Below, piece by piece: positions 1 to 6,435 of a DNA stretch of 6,435 nucleotides. Position 1 is the stretch's first letter. Every line of letters begins with the position of its first letter. A program made the position numbers and the translations under genes. Source of the DNA: Deltaproteobacteria bacterium (GTDB taxonomy: Bacteria > Myxococcota_A > Polyangia > HGW-17); assembly GCA_003249585.1 (NCBI GenBank), contig QKIM01000141.1, forward strand, positions 1 through 6,435, read 5' to 3'. Under the pieces are notes generated by a model, which was not told the DNA's origin, did no database searches, and saw nothing but the letters and a program-made list of their open reading frames with translations.

Positions 1-1143
1 TGGACGCCCCCTGCCGCGCAGCGGGGAGATGCAGCCGCCCGGGATCTCGGGGCTACCCTCCTTTTCCTCCTCTCGAGGCTCAACATCGCCTCCAAGGAGT
101 ACTGGGTCCGTCAGTACGACCATGAAGTGAAGGGTGGATCCGTCATCAAGCCGCTCATGGGCGCCGCCTGCGACGGCCCCAGCGACAGCGCGGTGATGCG
201 CCCCTTCCTGGAGTCCATGGAGGGGATCGTCGTGAGCCACGGCATCTGTCCACGCTACTCGGATATCGACGCCGGTGCCATGGCCGCCGCTGCCCTCGAC
301 GAAGCCGTACGCAACGCACTGGCCTCCGGCGGCGACCCCGGGACCTTCTCTGCCCTGGACAACTTCTGCTGGCCCGATCCCCTGCCTCCTGCAGAGGACA
401 ACAGGCAGAAGCTGGCTGCGCTTGTCCGGGCCAACAGAGCGCTGGCCGAACTCTGCATCACCTATGGCATCCCCCTCATCAGCGGCAAGGACTCCATGAA
501 AAACGACGCCCGGGTGGGCAATCGGGTCATCTCCATCCCGCCAACCCTGCTGGTCTCCCTGGTCGGGCAGATCCCCGACGCGCGTCTCTCCGTCTCCATG
601 GACGCCAAGCACCCTGGCGATGCTGTCTACGTCCTCGGCCGAACCGACAGGGAGCTGGGGGCGAGCGAATATTTTACCGCCCTAGGGCTCGTTGACACGT
701 CGGTCCCCCGGGTCGACGGCCAGCGCAACCAGACTCTGTACCAGGCGCTCTACGCTGCGATGCAGCAGCAGCTGGTCGCGTCCTGTCACGATCTGAGCGA
801 CGGAGGCCTCGGAGTCGCGCTGGCCGAGGTCGCCATGGCCGGCCGGCTGGGCATCGTCGCCGACCTGCGTGATGTCCCGAGAAGCGACGGGATCATGCGG
901 GACGATGAGGTGCTCTTCTCCGAGAGCACCGGCCGATTCGTGGTCACCGTGCAGCCCTCTGACGTTGAGGCCTTCGAGGCAGCCCTTGCGGGGACTGCCT
1001 TCGCCCGCATCGGTCAAGTCACGGCCACGAAGGACCTGATCCTCACGGGACTCGGTGGTCTCCCCCTGCTGCACCTCCCGGTGGAGGAGATGGTCCGGGC
1101 GTGGAAGACCCCCCTCGCCTTTGGCACGGAGGTGACACCATGA
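1..1143 (+). CDS. purL: Phosphoribosylformylglycinamidine (FGAM) synthase, large subunit PurL, 5'-truncated by window edge
   Basis: PurL converts FGAR, ATP and glutamine-derived ammonia to FGAM in the fourth step of purine synthesis, in the cytoplasm. The frame is open from base 1, so these 380 residues are only the C-terminal part; the true start lies upstream, and the GTG at 127 falls inside a conserved motif and is not a start. Visible family motifs are SKEYWVRQYDHEVKGGSV (91-144), GPSDSAVMRP (175-204), LDNFCWPDP (355-381), SGKDSMKND (481-507), SCHDLSDGGLG (781-813) and LFSES (913-927). They cover the second AIR-synthase-like half (N- and C-terminal AIRS domains). The SKEYWVRQYDHEV style is that of the long PurL form. 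No glutaminase domain follows: the frame ends at TGA 1141-1143, and that activity is encoded by the next gene. The family call is firm; the total length cannot be judged from here. Confidence 0.96.
   Translation, partial: WTPPAAQRGDAAARDLGATLLFLLSRLNIASKEYWVRQYDHEVKGGSVIKPLMGAACDGPSDSAVMRPFLESMEGIVVSHGICPRYSDIDAGAMAAAALDEAVRNALASGGDPGTFSALDNFCWPDPLPPAEDNRQKLAALVRANRALAELCITYGIPLISGKDSMKNDARVGNRVISIPPTLLVSLVGQIPDARLSVSMDAKHPGDAVYVLGRTDRELGASEYFTALGLVDTSVPRVDGQRNQTLYQALYAAMQQQLVASCHDLSDGGLGVALAEVAMAGRLGIVADLRDVPRSDGIMRDDEVLFSESTGRFVVTVQPSDVEAFEAALAGTAFARIGQVTATKDLILTGLGGLPLLHLPVEEMVRAWKTPLAFGTEVTP
1128..1135 (+). promoter_or_regulatory. Ribosome binding site for purQ, inside the purL coding end
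   Basis: GGAGGTGA is a near-perfect Shine-Dalgarno sequence, with seven bases between GGAGG and the ATG at 1140. It lies within the last codons of purL and selects ATG 1140 over the upstream in-frame GTG at 1101. The stop of purL and the start of purQ share ATGA (1140-1143), the usual layout for coupled translation of two subunits. Confidence 0.85.
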
Positions 1144-1955
1144 GCGCAGAGGTACTGGTACTGACCGGAAACGGCACCAACTGCGAGATCGAATCGGCCC
1201 ACGCTTTTCGGGCCGTGGGCGCGGACAGCGTGACCATCGGGACGATCTGGGAGCTCATGGAGGGGTCCCTCAGGCTCGACCGGTTCAACCTGCTGTGTCT
1301 CCCGGGGGGGTTTCTCGATGGGGATCACCTGGGAAGCGCTCGAGCTGGCGCCCACCGCTTCGCCCACGGGCATCCTGCAGGCGCCCCGCCGCTCATGACC
1401 CAGCTGCGTTCGCTTCTGGACGCTGGTGGACTCGTCATCGGCATCTGCAACGGATTCCAGCTTCTGGTCAAGCTTGGACTCCTCCCCGGTCCCGATCTCG
1501 AGCAGCGGGCCACCCTGACCCGCAACCTCAGTTCCCGCTTCGAGGACCGCTGGGTGACCCTCGGAATCAATCCCGATTCTCCCTGTGTCTTCACCCAGGG
1601 CATTGATCACATCGACCTCCCGGTGCGACACGGCGAAGGCCGACTGGTCTTCGCGTCCCGGGAAGTGCAGACCCGCTGCGAAGACGGGGGGCTCATTCCC
1701 CTGGTCTACGTAGACGCCCATGGCAACCCGACAGAACACTACCCTGAGAACCCCAACGGTTCCCCGGGAGGCGCCGCGGCCATGACCGACGCCACAGGCC
1801 GTATCTTTGGGCTGATGCCCCATCCGGAAGCATTCAGCCACCGTACCAACCACCCCCACTGGACGCGCCGTGACCTCCCCGAAGAGGGAGCCGGCCTCGC
1901 GATCTTCAGAAACGGCGTCCGATATCTGCAGGAGAAGCCCTCACATGGCAAATGA
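1140..1955 (+). CDS. purQ: FGAM synthase glutaminase subunit PurQ (class I glutamine amidotransferase)
   Basis: PurQ hydrolyses glutamine and supplies ammonia to PurL for FGAM formation. The protein has 271 residues from ATG 1140, longer than the ~225-residue Bacillus-type PurQ and like the separate glutaminases found beside long-form PurL. The triad is visible: nucleophile Cys103 in GICNGFQ (elbow codon at 1446), with His228 and Glu230 in LMPHPEAFSH (HPE codons 1821-1829). N-terminal VLVLTGNGTNCE and the LPGGFLDGDHLGSA loop near 54-66 also fit the family, as do NLSSRFEDRW and LPVRHGEGRL in the second half. The start is set by the SD at 1128-1135 and the ATGA overlap with purL. The gene ends inside the start of the YhbY-domain gene. 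A seven-G run (1304-1310) encodes Pro-Gly-Gly and the frame is intact across it. Confidence 0.96.
   Translation: MSAEVLVLTGNGTNCEIESAHAFRAVGADSVTIGTIWELMEGSLRLDRFNLLCLPGGFLDGDHLGSARAGAHRFAHGHPAGAPPLMTQLRSLLDAGGLVIGICNGFQLLVKLGLLPGPDLEQRATLTRNLSSRFEDRWVTLGINPDSPCVFTQGIDHIDLPVRHGEGRLVFASREVQTRCEDGGLIPLVYVDAHGNPTEHYPENPNGSPGGAAAMTDATGRIFGLMPHPEAFSHRTNHPHWTRRDLPEEGAGLAIFRNGVRYLQEKPSHGK
1930..1935 (+). promoter_or_regulatory. Ribosome binding site for the YhbY-domain gene, inside purQ
   Basis: AGGAGA lies nine bases before ATG 1945. It supports that start against an in-frame upstream ATG at 1870, which lies deep in purQ, lacks a comparable SD and would add residues with no family resemblance. Confidence 0.7.
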
Positions 1956-2370
1956 AACGAAAAAGAAGACCCCACCCCGACGTCATCCTCTGAGAAAGGT
2001 CTCCAAATCCCCCGTCGACTACGAACGGGAGAAAAAAAATCCGCCGGCCAGGAAGCGACGTCACCGCCAGGGTGTCGAGGCCCCCCTCCCCGAATTGACC
2101 AATGCCCAGGTGAAGGAGCTCAAGGCAGCGGCCCACCACCTGGAGCCCGTCGTCATGGTGGGGGACAAGGGGATCTCGGAGGCGGTCATCGAGGCGCTCC
2201 ATGAGGCCTTCGACAGCCACGAACTGCTCAAGGTCAAGATGCGTGCCCCTGAAGACAAACAGGCCATGGCCCAGGAGCTCGCGACCAAATCCCGATCGCT
2301 GCTCATCGGCCTCATCGGCCATGTCGTGATCCTCTACAAGCCCTTTCCTCCGAAACCGCGCGGGGAGTAA
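1945..2370 (+). CDS. yhbY: CRS1/YhbY-domain RNA-binding protein with long basic N-terminal tail
   Basis: YhbY-family proteins bind RNA and associate with ribosomal precursor particles; the chloroplast CRS1 splicing factors share the fold. The product is 141 residues. The single CRM domain runs from about residue 49 to 137: LTNAQVKELKAAAHHLEPVV, then the GDKG loop (73-76, the GxxG-type RNA-contact loop), HELLKVK (92-98) and IGHVVILYK (124-132). A typical bacterial YhbY is near 97 residues. Here some 48 extra residues precede the domain, with 16 Lys/Arg in the first 41, probably a flexible nucleic-acid-binding tail. An eight-A run (2032-2039) lies in this tail and encodes Glu-Lys-Lys-Asn. The start overlaps the end of purQ by 11 bases, so co-transcription with the pur genes is likely. 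The domain call is firm; the ribosome-assembly role is by family. Confidence 0.92.
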   Translation: MANETKKKTPPRRHPLRKVSKSPVDYEREKKNPPARKRRHRQGVEAPLPELTNAQVKELKAAAHHLEPVVMVGDKGISEAVIEALHEAFDSHELLKVKMRAPEDKQAMAQELATKSRSLLIGLIGHVVILYKPFPPKPRGE

Positions 2371-2375
2371 CGGAC

Positions 2376-2403
2376 TGTACATCATCGGGGAATCCTGTAG
2401 TAT
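2376..2403 (+). promoter_or_regulatory. Weak promoter-like pair before the Sel1-like lipoprotein gene
   Basis: TGTACA (2376-2381) and TAGTAT (2398-2403) each match the sigma70 consensus at four of six positions, with a 16-base spacer. The pair lies in the 55-base gap between the YhbY-domain gene and the lipoprotein. It is only suggestive; read-through from the pur cluster is the alternative, as no terminator hairpin is visible after 2370. Confidence 0.3.
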
Positions 2404-2425
2404 ATGAGAGGAAAGGATCACCACC

Positions 2426-3091
2426 ATGCGTCGCCTGTGCCTTCTTATCCTGCTCGCTGCCGTCTGGGCCGGCTGCTCCGGTCCGTCACCGGGTGACACC
2501 AGCCCGTCGGCCCCCACCGGGGCCCCAATGAAGGGGACGACCAGGGGCCACGGTCCGGTGGCTCCCCCCCCAGGGGATGCATCCATCTCTGACCTTGAGC
2601 GACGATGCGATGCCGGCGTTCTTCCGGCCTGCGCGTCGCTTGGAGAACGCTATGCCTTCGGGACAGGCATCGCCAGGAACGGTGCTCTGGCCGTTCGCGC
2701 CCTGGGCCGTGCCTGCAGGGGCGGACTCCTCGCCGCCTGCGACTCCCTGGGATTTCTATATATCAAAGGGGTTTCCGTCCCGCAGGATTTCGCCAGGGGG
2801 CGGGCACTGGTCAAAAGTGCCTGCGACAAGAACCACGCGGCCTCCTGCCACCACATGGCCACCCTCATCATCGGCGGTATCGGGCAGGATATCGATTATC
2901 CCTCTGCCCTCAAATTTTTCCGGCGTGGCTGTGAACTGAAGTACGGCGCATCGTGCTACACGGCGGCGCTGCTGCTGGCCAGGGGCATCGGTGTAGCCGT
3001 CGACGCCCGGGCCTCGCGTGACCTCCTGGAAAAGGCCTGCTCCGCAGGTTTCAAGAAAGGGTGTCGTCTGCTGAAACAGACCACCCCCTGA
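2426..3091 (+). CDS. Sel1/Hcp-like cysteine-paired repeat lipoprotein
   Basis: The product is 221 residues and probably a periplasmic or outer-membrane lipoprotein. Start ATG 2426 has AAGGA eight bases upstream. The N-terminus is a short basic, hydrophobic signal (MRRLCLLILLAAVWAGC) with Cys17 as the likely lipidated residue; Trp at -3 makes the lipobox imperfect. Residues 18-55 form a Pro/Gly/Ser/Thr-rich linker. Five Cys pairs of the form C-x7-C follow at 61/69, 97/105, 133/141, 169/177 and 205/213, an exact 36-residue period. Between pairs lie the Sel1 helix-hairpin features (ASLGERYAFGTG, DSLGFLYIKG, YTAALLLARGIG, each followed by Ala). The pattern is that of the secreted Hcp proteins of Helicobacter, whose Sel1-like repeats are each closed by a disulphide. 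Such solenoids usually bind proteins or glycans; the partner is unknown. The gene converges on the minus-strand gene after it. Confidence 0.88.
   Translation: MRRLCLLILLAAVWAGCSGPSPGDTSPSAPTGAPMKGTTRGHGPVAPPPGDASISDLERRCDAGVLPACASLGERYAFGTGIARNGALAVRALGRACRGGLLAACDSLGFLYIKGVSVPQDFARGRALVKSACDKNHAASCHHMATLIIGGIGQDIDYPSALKFFRRGCELKYGASCYTAALLLARGIGVAVDARASRDLLEKACSAGFKKGCRLLKQTTP
2606..3064 (+). repeat. Five-step Sel1-like protein repeat region, 36-residue period
   Basis: This covers residues 61-213 of the lipoprotein. The first Cys of each pair falls at residues 61, 97, 133, 169 and 205, so the DNA period is exactly 108 bases without an insertion or deletion. The copies have diverged in sequence and it is not a simple DNA tandem repeat. 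The final unit is a capping half, ending shortly after its Cys pair. Confidence 0.85.
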
Positions 3092-3092
3092 G

Positions 3093-3347
3093 TCAGACGG
3101 CCCGCCGCAAGTACAGCATCTGGATGCTGCCCTCGTCGGAGACACTCATGGTCCCGGAGGTTACCAGCTCCCAACCTTCCCGCCCCATTTTGTTCAGATA
3201 CTTCCAAACGGAAGGACACGAGTCCATGGCGCTGTCCATGGTCGCGGGATCGACCACCCCCGTGATGTGCACATCGCTTTGAAAGACGCCGTTGACAAAG
3301 GTCACTTTGCTGCCCTGGACCTGACACACTTGATATTCGTACTTCAT
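3093..3347 (-). CDS. Small DUF4177-like protein
   Basis: This is an 84-residue product on the minus strand, starting at ATG (3347-3345) and ending at TGA (3095-3093). The opening MKYEYQV, the central LNKMGREGWELV (residues about 51-62) and the closing LYLRR match the plan of DUF4177 proteins, which start with a YEY strand, have a 'LN-x-G-x-EGWELV' core and end in a basic strand. Between them lies an insert (about residues 10-45) containing two cysteines (8 and 44). No signal peptide or membrane segment is visible, so it is probably cytoplasmic. A strong SD (GGAGGTGA) sits just upstream. The function of the family is not established. The gene converges on the Sel1-like gene with one base between stops and diverges from the exonuclease gene. 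Confidence 0.8.
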   Translation of the reverse strand: MKYEYQVCQVQGSKVTFVNGVFQSDVHITGVVDPATMDSAMDSCPSVWKYLNKMGREGWELVTSGTMSVSDEGSIQMLYLRRAV

Positions 3348-3350
3348 CGT

Positions 3351-3358
3351 TCACCTCC
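3351..3358 (-). promoter_or_regulatory. Ribosome binding site for the DUF4177-like gene
   Basis: On the minus strand this reads GGAGGTGA, with six bases between GGAGG and the ATG at 3347. It is one of the strongest SD sites in the window and supports this small gene as real. Confidence 0.8.
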
Positions 3359-3393
3359 ATGGTGCAGGGGGATATGAGATCCGCCCGTCCAAA

Positions 3394-3422
3394 ATGCTAG
3401 GGGATCGGGGAAAAAAACACAA
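3394..3422 (-). promoter_or_regulatory. Possible minus-strand promoter for the DUF4177-like gene
   Basis: On the minus strand TTGTGT (3422-3417) and TAGCAT (3399-3394) are separated by 17 bases. The matches are three of six and four of six, so this is weak on sequence alone. The spacing and the position about 45 bases upstream of the start codon favour it. The spacer includes a run of T on this strand. Confidence 0.4.
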
Positions 3423-3440
3423 CGCAAATTGAATGAAAAA

Positions 3441-3449
3441 TGGTACACT
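3441..3449 (+). promoter_or_regulatory. Possible extended -10 promoter for the exonuclease gene
   Basis: TGGTACACT has the TGn extension followed by TACACT (four of six to TATAAT). No good -35 lies at 16-18 bases upstream, which fits extended -10 promoters, and the upstream DNA is locally A-rich (3411-3440). It would give a short leader of about 20 bases before ATG 3474. Confidence 0.45.
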
Positions 3450-3460
3450 CTCCCGAAATC

Positions 3461-3466
3461 AAGGAG
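3461..3466 (+). promoter_or_regulatory. Ribosome binding site that sets the exonuclease start
   Basis: AAGGAG is seven bases before ATG 3474. It favours this start over an in-frame TTG at 3429, which would also lie upstream of the likely -10 element. Confidence 0.8.
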
Positions 3467-3473
3467 TTCCACA

Positions 3474-4346
3474 ATGCATACGTACAGCCAGCCATGGGAG
3501 ACTCCCATATCGCTCCCAACGGGCGACACCCCCCTGGAGGCCATCACATTTTCCATTGTCGATACCGAGACCTGCGGCATCTGGCGGGGAGCACGGATGG
3601 TCGAACTGGGCCTCCTGCAGATCCGGGGAGGCGAACAGCTCCTTCGACGGTCATGGCTCGTCAACCCCGAGACGCCCATTCCTCCCGAGGCAGGCAGAGT
3701 CCATGGCATCAGCGACGGGGAGGTCGCCGGAAAACCCACCGCCCGGGAAGTGCTCCGGGAGTTTCTGCCGCTGGTTCAAGACACAATCCTCGTCGCCCAC
3801 AATGCGCCGTACGACGAGGGGATCCTCTCTACCGCGGGCGCACGTTACGGACTCCATCTTCCTCCTCTCCCCATTCTGGACACCATCCCGCTGGCCAAAT
3901 CCCTTATCTCCGGAATGGACTCCTATTCCCTCGCCCACCTGTCCAAAACCCTCGGCTTCGAAGCGCAGCATTATCATCGGGCGCTCGCTGATGCCACGAC
4001 CACCTGGCACCTTCTTTCCAGATGCATCCACGCACTTGGCGCCTTGCACGACGCCAATTTCCAGCACCTCGTTACCTATGGCGCCTTGAGCCGCCTTGGT
4101 GACTCGGCCTCCCCCCTGACCCAGTCGCCCTCCCGTTGGCCTCTGCTCCGCCTCGCCGTCTCAACCCAGGCCGAAATGGAGATCGTCTACCGCAAAGACA
4201 GCACTCCGATCCGAATCCCTGCGACCCTCGTGGCGGCATTCACTCACCGGGGACACAGCTATCTGGAGATTCGGGATCATAGACATTCAAAAGAAATTAG
4301 GAGCTTACGCATGGACCGCCTCATTTCCATGTCCCCCATATCCTGA
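3474..4346 (+). CDS. DnaQ-like DEDDh 3'-5' exonuclease with C-terminal WYL-like domain
   Basis: The product is 290 residues. The exonuclease domain spans about 24-185 and has all DEDDh residues: Asp30 and Glu32 in FSIVDTETCGI (ExoI), Asp114 in LVAHNAPYDEGIL (ExoII), and His168 with Asp173 in HRALADA (ExoIII). PIPPEAGRVHGIS (68-80) is the usual DnaQ/PolC-type segment between ExoI and ExoII. Such enzymes remove nucleotides from 3' ends with two metal ions. Residues about 224-287 look like a WYL domain: LRLAVSTQAEMEIVYR, then IPATLVAAF, HSYLEIRD and the closing RSLRMDRLISM, matching the WYL plan of a helix, an 'I-x-Y' strand, a 'P-x-x-L' turn, 'YL' and 'R-x-x-R-x-DRI'. This second assignment is by eye. 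WYL domains in other proteins bind ligands or single-stranded DNA. There is no polymerase or helicase domain. This is a stand-alone exonuclease and should not be called the replicative epsilon subunit. Confidence 0.88.
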   Translation: MHTYSQPWETPISLPTGDTPLEAITFSIVDTETCGIWRGARMVELGLLQIRGGEQLLRRSWLVNPETPIPPEAGRVHGISDGEVAGKPTAREVLREFLPLVQDTILVAHNAPYDEGILSTAGARYGLHLPPLPILDTIPLAKSLISGMDSYSLAHLSKTLGFEAQHYHRALADATTTWHLLSRCIHALGALHDANFQHLVTYGALSRLGDSASPLTQSPSRWPLLRLAVSTQAEMEIVYRKDSTPIRIPATLVAAFTHRGHSYLEIRDHRHSKEIRSLRMDRLISMSPIS

Positions 4347-4374
4347 ATCGTGCGCTGGTCCCGCCGCAAAGACA

Positions 4375-4403
4375 TTGATATTGAATCCCGATACCACTAT
4401 ACT
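4375..4403 (+). promoter_or_regulatory. Sigma70-type promoter for the Cys-rich lipoprotein gene
   Basis: TTGATA (4375-4380, five of six to TTGACA) and TATACT (4398-4403, five of six to TATAAT) are separated by exactly 17 bases. This is the best promoter in the window. Transcription would begin near 4410, leaving a leader of about 60 bases before ATG 4471. It makes the lipoprotein gene an independent unit from the exonuclease gene. Confidence 0.75.
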
Positions 4404-4404
4404 G

Positions 4405-4453
4405 GACGCCGCAGCCGGAGACAGAAACCAAGACCCGACGGGGCCCCGGCGTC
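4405..4453. repeat. Imperfectly placed 7-base inverted repeat in the leader region
   Basis: GACGCCG (4405-4411) and CGGCGTC (4447-4453) are perfect inverted copies, 42 bases apart centre to centre, about four helical turns. They flank the probable transcription start and the leader of the lipoprotein gene. A GGGGCCCC palindrome (4440-4447) abuts the right arm. It may be an operator, a leader hairpin, or chance in GC-rich DNA. Confidence 0.35.
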
Positions 4454-4460
4454 AAATTAT

Positions 4461-4466
4461 GAGGTG
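4461..4466 (+). promoter_or_regulatory. Ribosome binding site that sets the lipoprotein start at 4471
   Basis: GAGGTG precedes ATG 4471 with six bases after GAGG. It overlaps the other in-frame ATG at 4459, so 4471 is the better start. That start also begins a standard lipoprotein signal peptide. Confidence 0.75.
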
Positions 4467-4470
4467 TTCT

Positions 4471-6243
<1,773 letters not shown>

Positions 6244-6253
6244 CTTCTCATCC

Positions 6254-6435
6254 ATGAAATACCGCCTCGTCGTCGACAAGGGTTCAACTGGAGGATCAAC
6301 CGGACTCTACGAAGGGCTCGATCCGGACCAACTCGCCGCCGTCAAGGCCCCCTTCGGCCCCCTGCTCATCGTGGCAGGGGCCGGGACGGGCAAGACCCGA
6401 ACCCTCATCGCCCGTGTCGCCCATCTCATGAGCCT
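6254..6435 (+). CDS. UvrD/PcrA/Rep-type SF1 DNA helicase, 3'-truncated by window edge
   Basis: Sixty codons are visible from ATG 6254. Gly21-Leu-Asp-Pro-Asp-Gln26 is the Q motif that contacts adenine. [17 protein letters not shown] follows, with the Walker A motif GAGTGKT at 42-48, and RVAHLM after it is typical of the UvrD/PcrA/Rep family. These helicases unwind DNA with 3'-5' polarity in repair and replication restart. The ~20 residues before the Q motif are longer than in PcrA and look poorly conserved. No SD is visible before 6254; the start is ten bases after the lipoprotein stop, so coupled translation is possible. The motor domains beyond motif I lie outside the window, so UvrD, PcrA, Rep or an AddA/RecB relative cannot be separated. 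Confidence 0.9.
   Translation, partial: MKYRLVVDKGSTGGSTGLYEGLDPDQLAAVKAPFGPLLIVAGAGTGKTRTLIARVAHLMS

Noticed and set aside
127..129. GTG 127 as a start of purL
   Set aside because: The frame is open through base 1 and encodes conserved PurL sequence before this codon, so the gene is cut by the window edge, not started here.
1014..1859. Open frame of 281 codons on the minus strand
   Set aside because: It lies opposite purL and purQ, both confirmed by catalytic motifs. The reverse product shows no recognisable domain; it reflects GC-rich codon bias.
1870..1944. In-frame extension of the YhbY-domain gene back to ATG 1870
   Set aside because: It would overlap 86 bases of purQ with no SD, and the added residues look like out-of-frame purQ. 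ATG 1945 has AGGAGA at good spacing.
2606..3064. CRISPR-like or simple DNA tandem repeat because of the 108-base period
   Set aside because: The periodicity is in amino-acid register only. The nucleotide copies are strongly diverged, with no constant repeat and variable spacer.
3095..3110. Possible terminator hairpin CGGC-CC-GCCG after the Sel1-like gene
   Set aside because: The stem is only four base pairs with a two-base loop and no T run, so it is not a credible terminator.
3429..3473. TTG start for the exonuclease at 3429
   Set aside because: It lies upstream of the likely -10 element and lacks an SD, while ATG 3474 has AAGGAG at seven bases.
3474..4346. Assignment of the exonuclease as dnaQ, the replicative polymerase III epsilon subunit
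   Set aside because: The C-terminal part is not the polymerase-binding tail of epsilon and resembles a WYL domain, so a replicative role is not supported.

Overview
The window looks like the chromosome of a GC-rich, Gram-negative bacterium from the delta-proteobacterial / Myxococcota neighbourhood. The basis is a lipoprotein built from Myxococcus-type cysteine-rich repeats (DUF4215 / myxo_disulf_rpt), a Cys-paired Sel1-like lipoprotein, and a purL-purQ pair in which a long-form PurL lies next to a separate ~270-residue glutaminase. This is a judgement from gene families; no marker here fixes the species.

Layout. (1) Bases 1-2370 hold a tight plus-strand cluster. It has the 3' part of purL (FGAM synthase large subunit, cut by the window edge), purQ (its glutaminase, joined by an ATGA stop/start overlap), and a YhbY/CRS1-domain RNA-binding protein that overlaps the end of purQ by 11 bases. 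(2) Bases 2426-3091 encode a probable lipoprotein with Sel1/Hcp-like repeats whose cysteine pairs recur exactly every 36 residues. (3) A small DUF4177-like gene on the minus strand (3093-3347) converges on it, with one base between the two stop codons. (4) A 126-base gap with divergent promoter-like elements separates that gene from a plus-strand DEDDh exonuclease (3474-4346), which seems to carry a C-terminal WYL-like domain. (5) A well-formed sigma70-type promoter (4375-4403) precedes a 590-residue lipoprotein (4471-6243). Its Cys-rich region holds 52 cysteines in three classes of unit and is followed by a jelly-roll-like C-terminal domain. (6) The window ends inside the start of a UvrD/PcrA/Rep-type SF1 helicase.

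How the genes relate. purL and purQ together make the enzyme for the FGAR-to-FGAM step of purine synthesis, and yhbY probably travels on the same transcript. The two lipoproteins are envelope proteins with heavy disulphide use and no evident link to purine synthesis. The exonuclease and the helicase both act on nucleic acids but are separated by the lipoprotein gene and its promoter, so a shared pathway is not shown. I found no RNA genes, CRISPR array, insertion sequence or convincing terminator.

I saw no clear new multi-gene system. The observations most worth following are the exonuclease-WYL architecture and the disulphide logic of the large lipoprotein, where paired loss or swap of cysteines between repeat copies predicts specific bridges.
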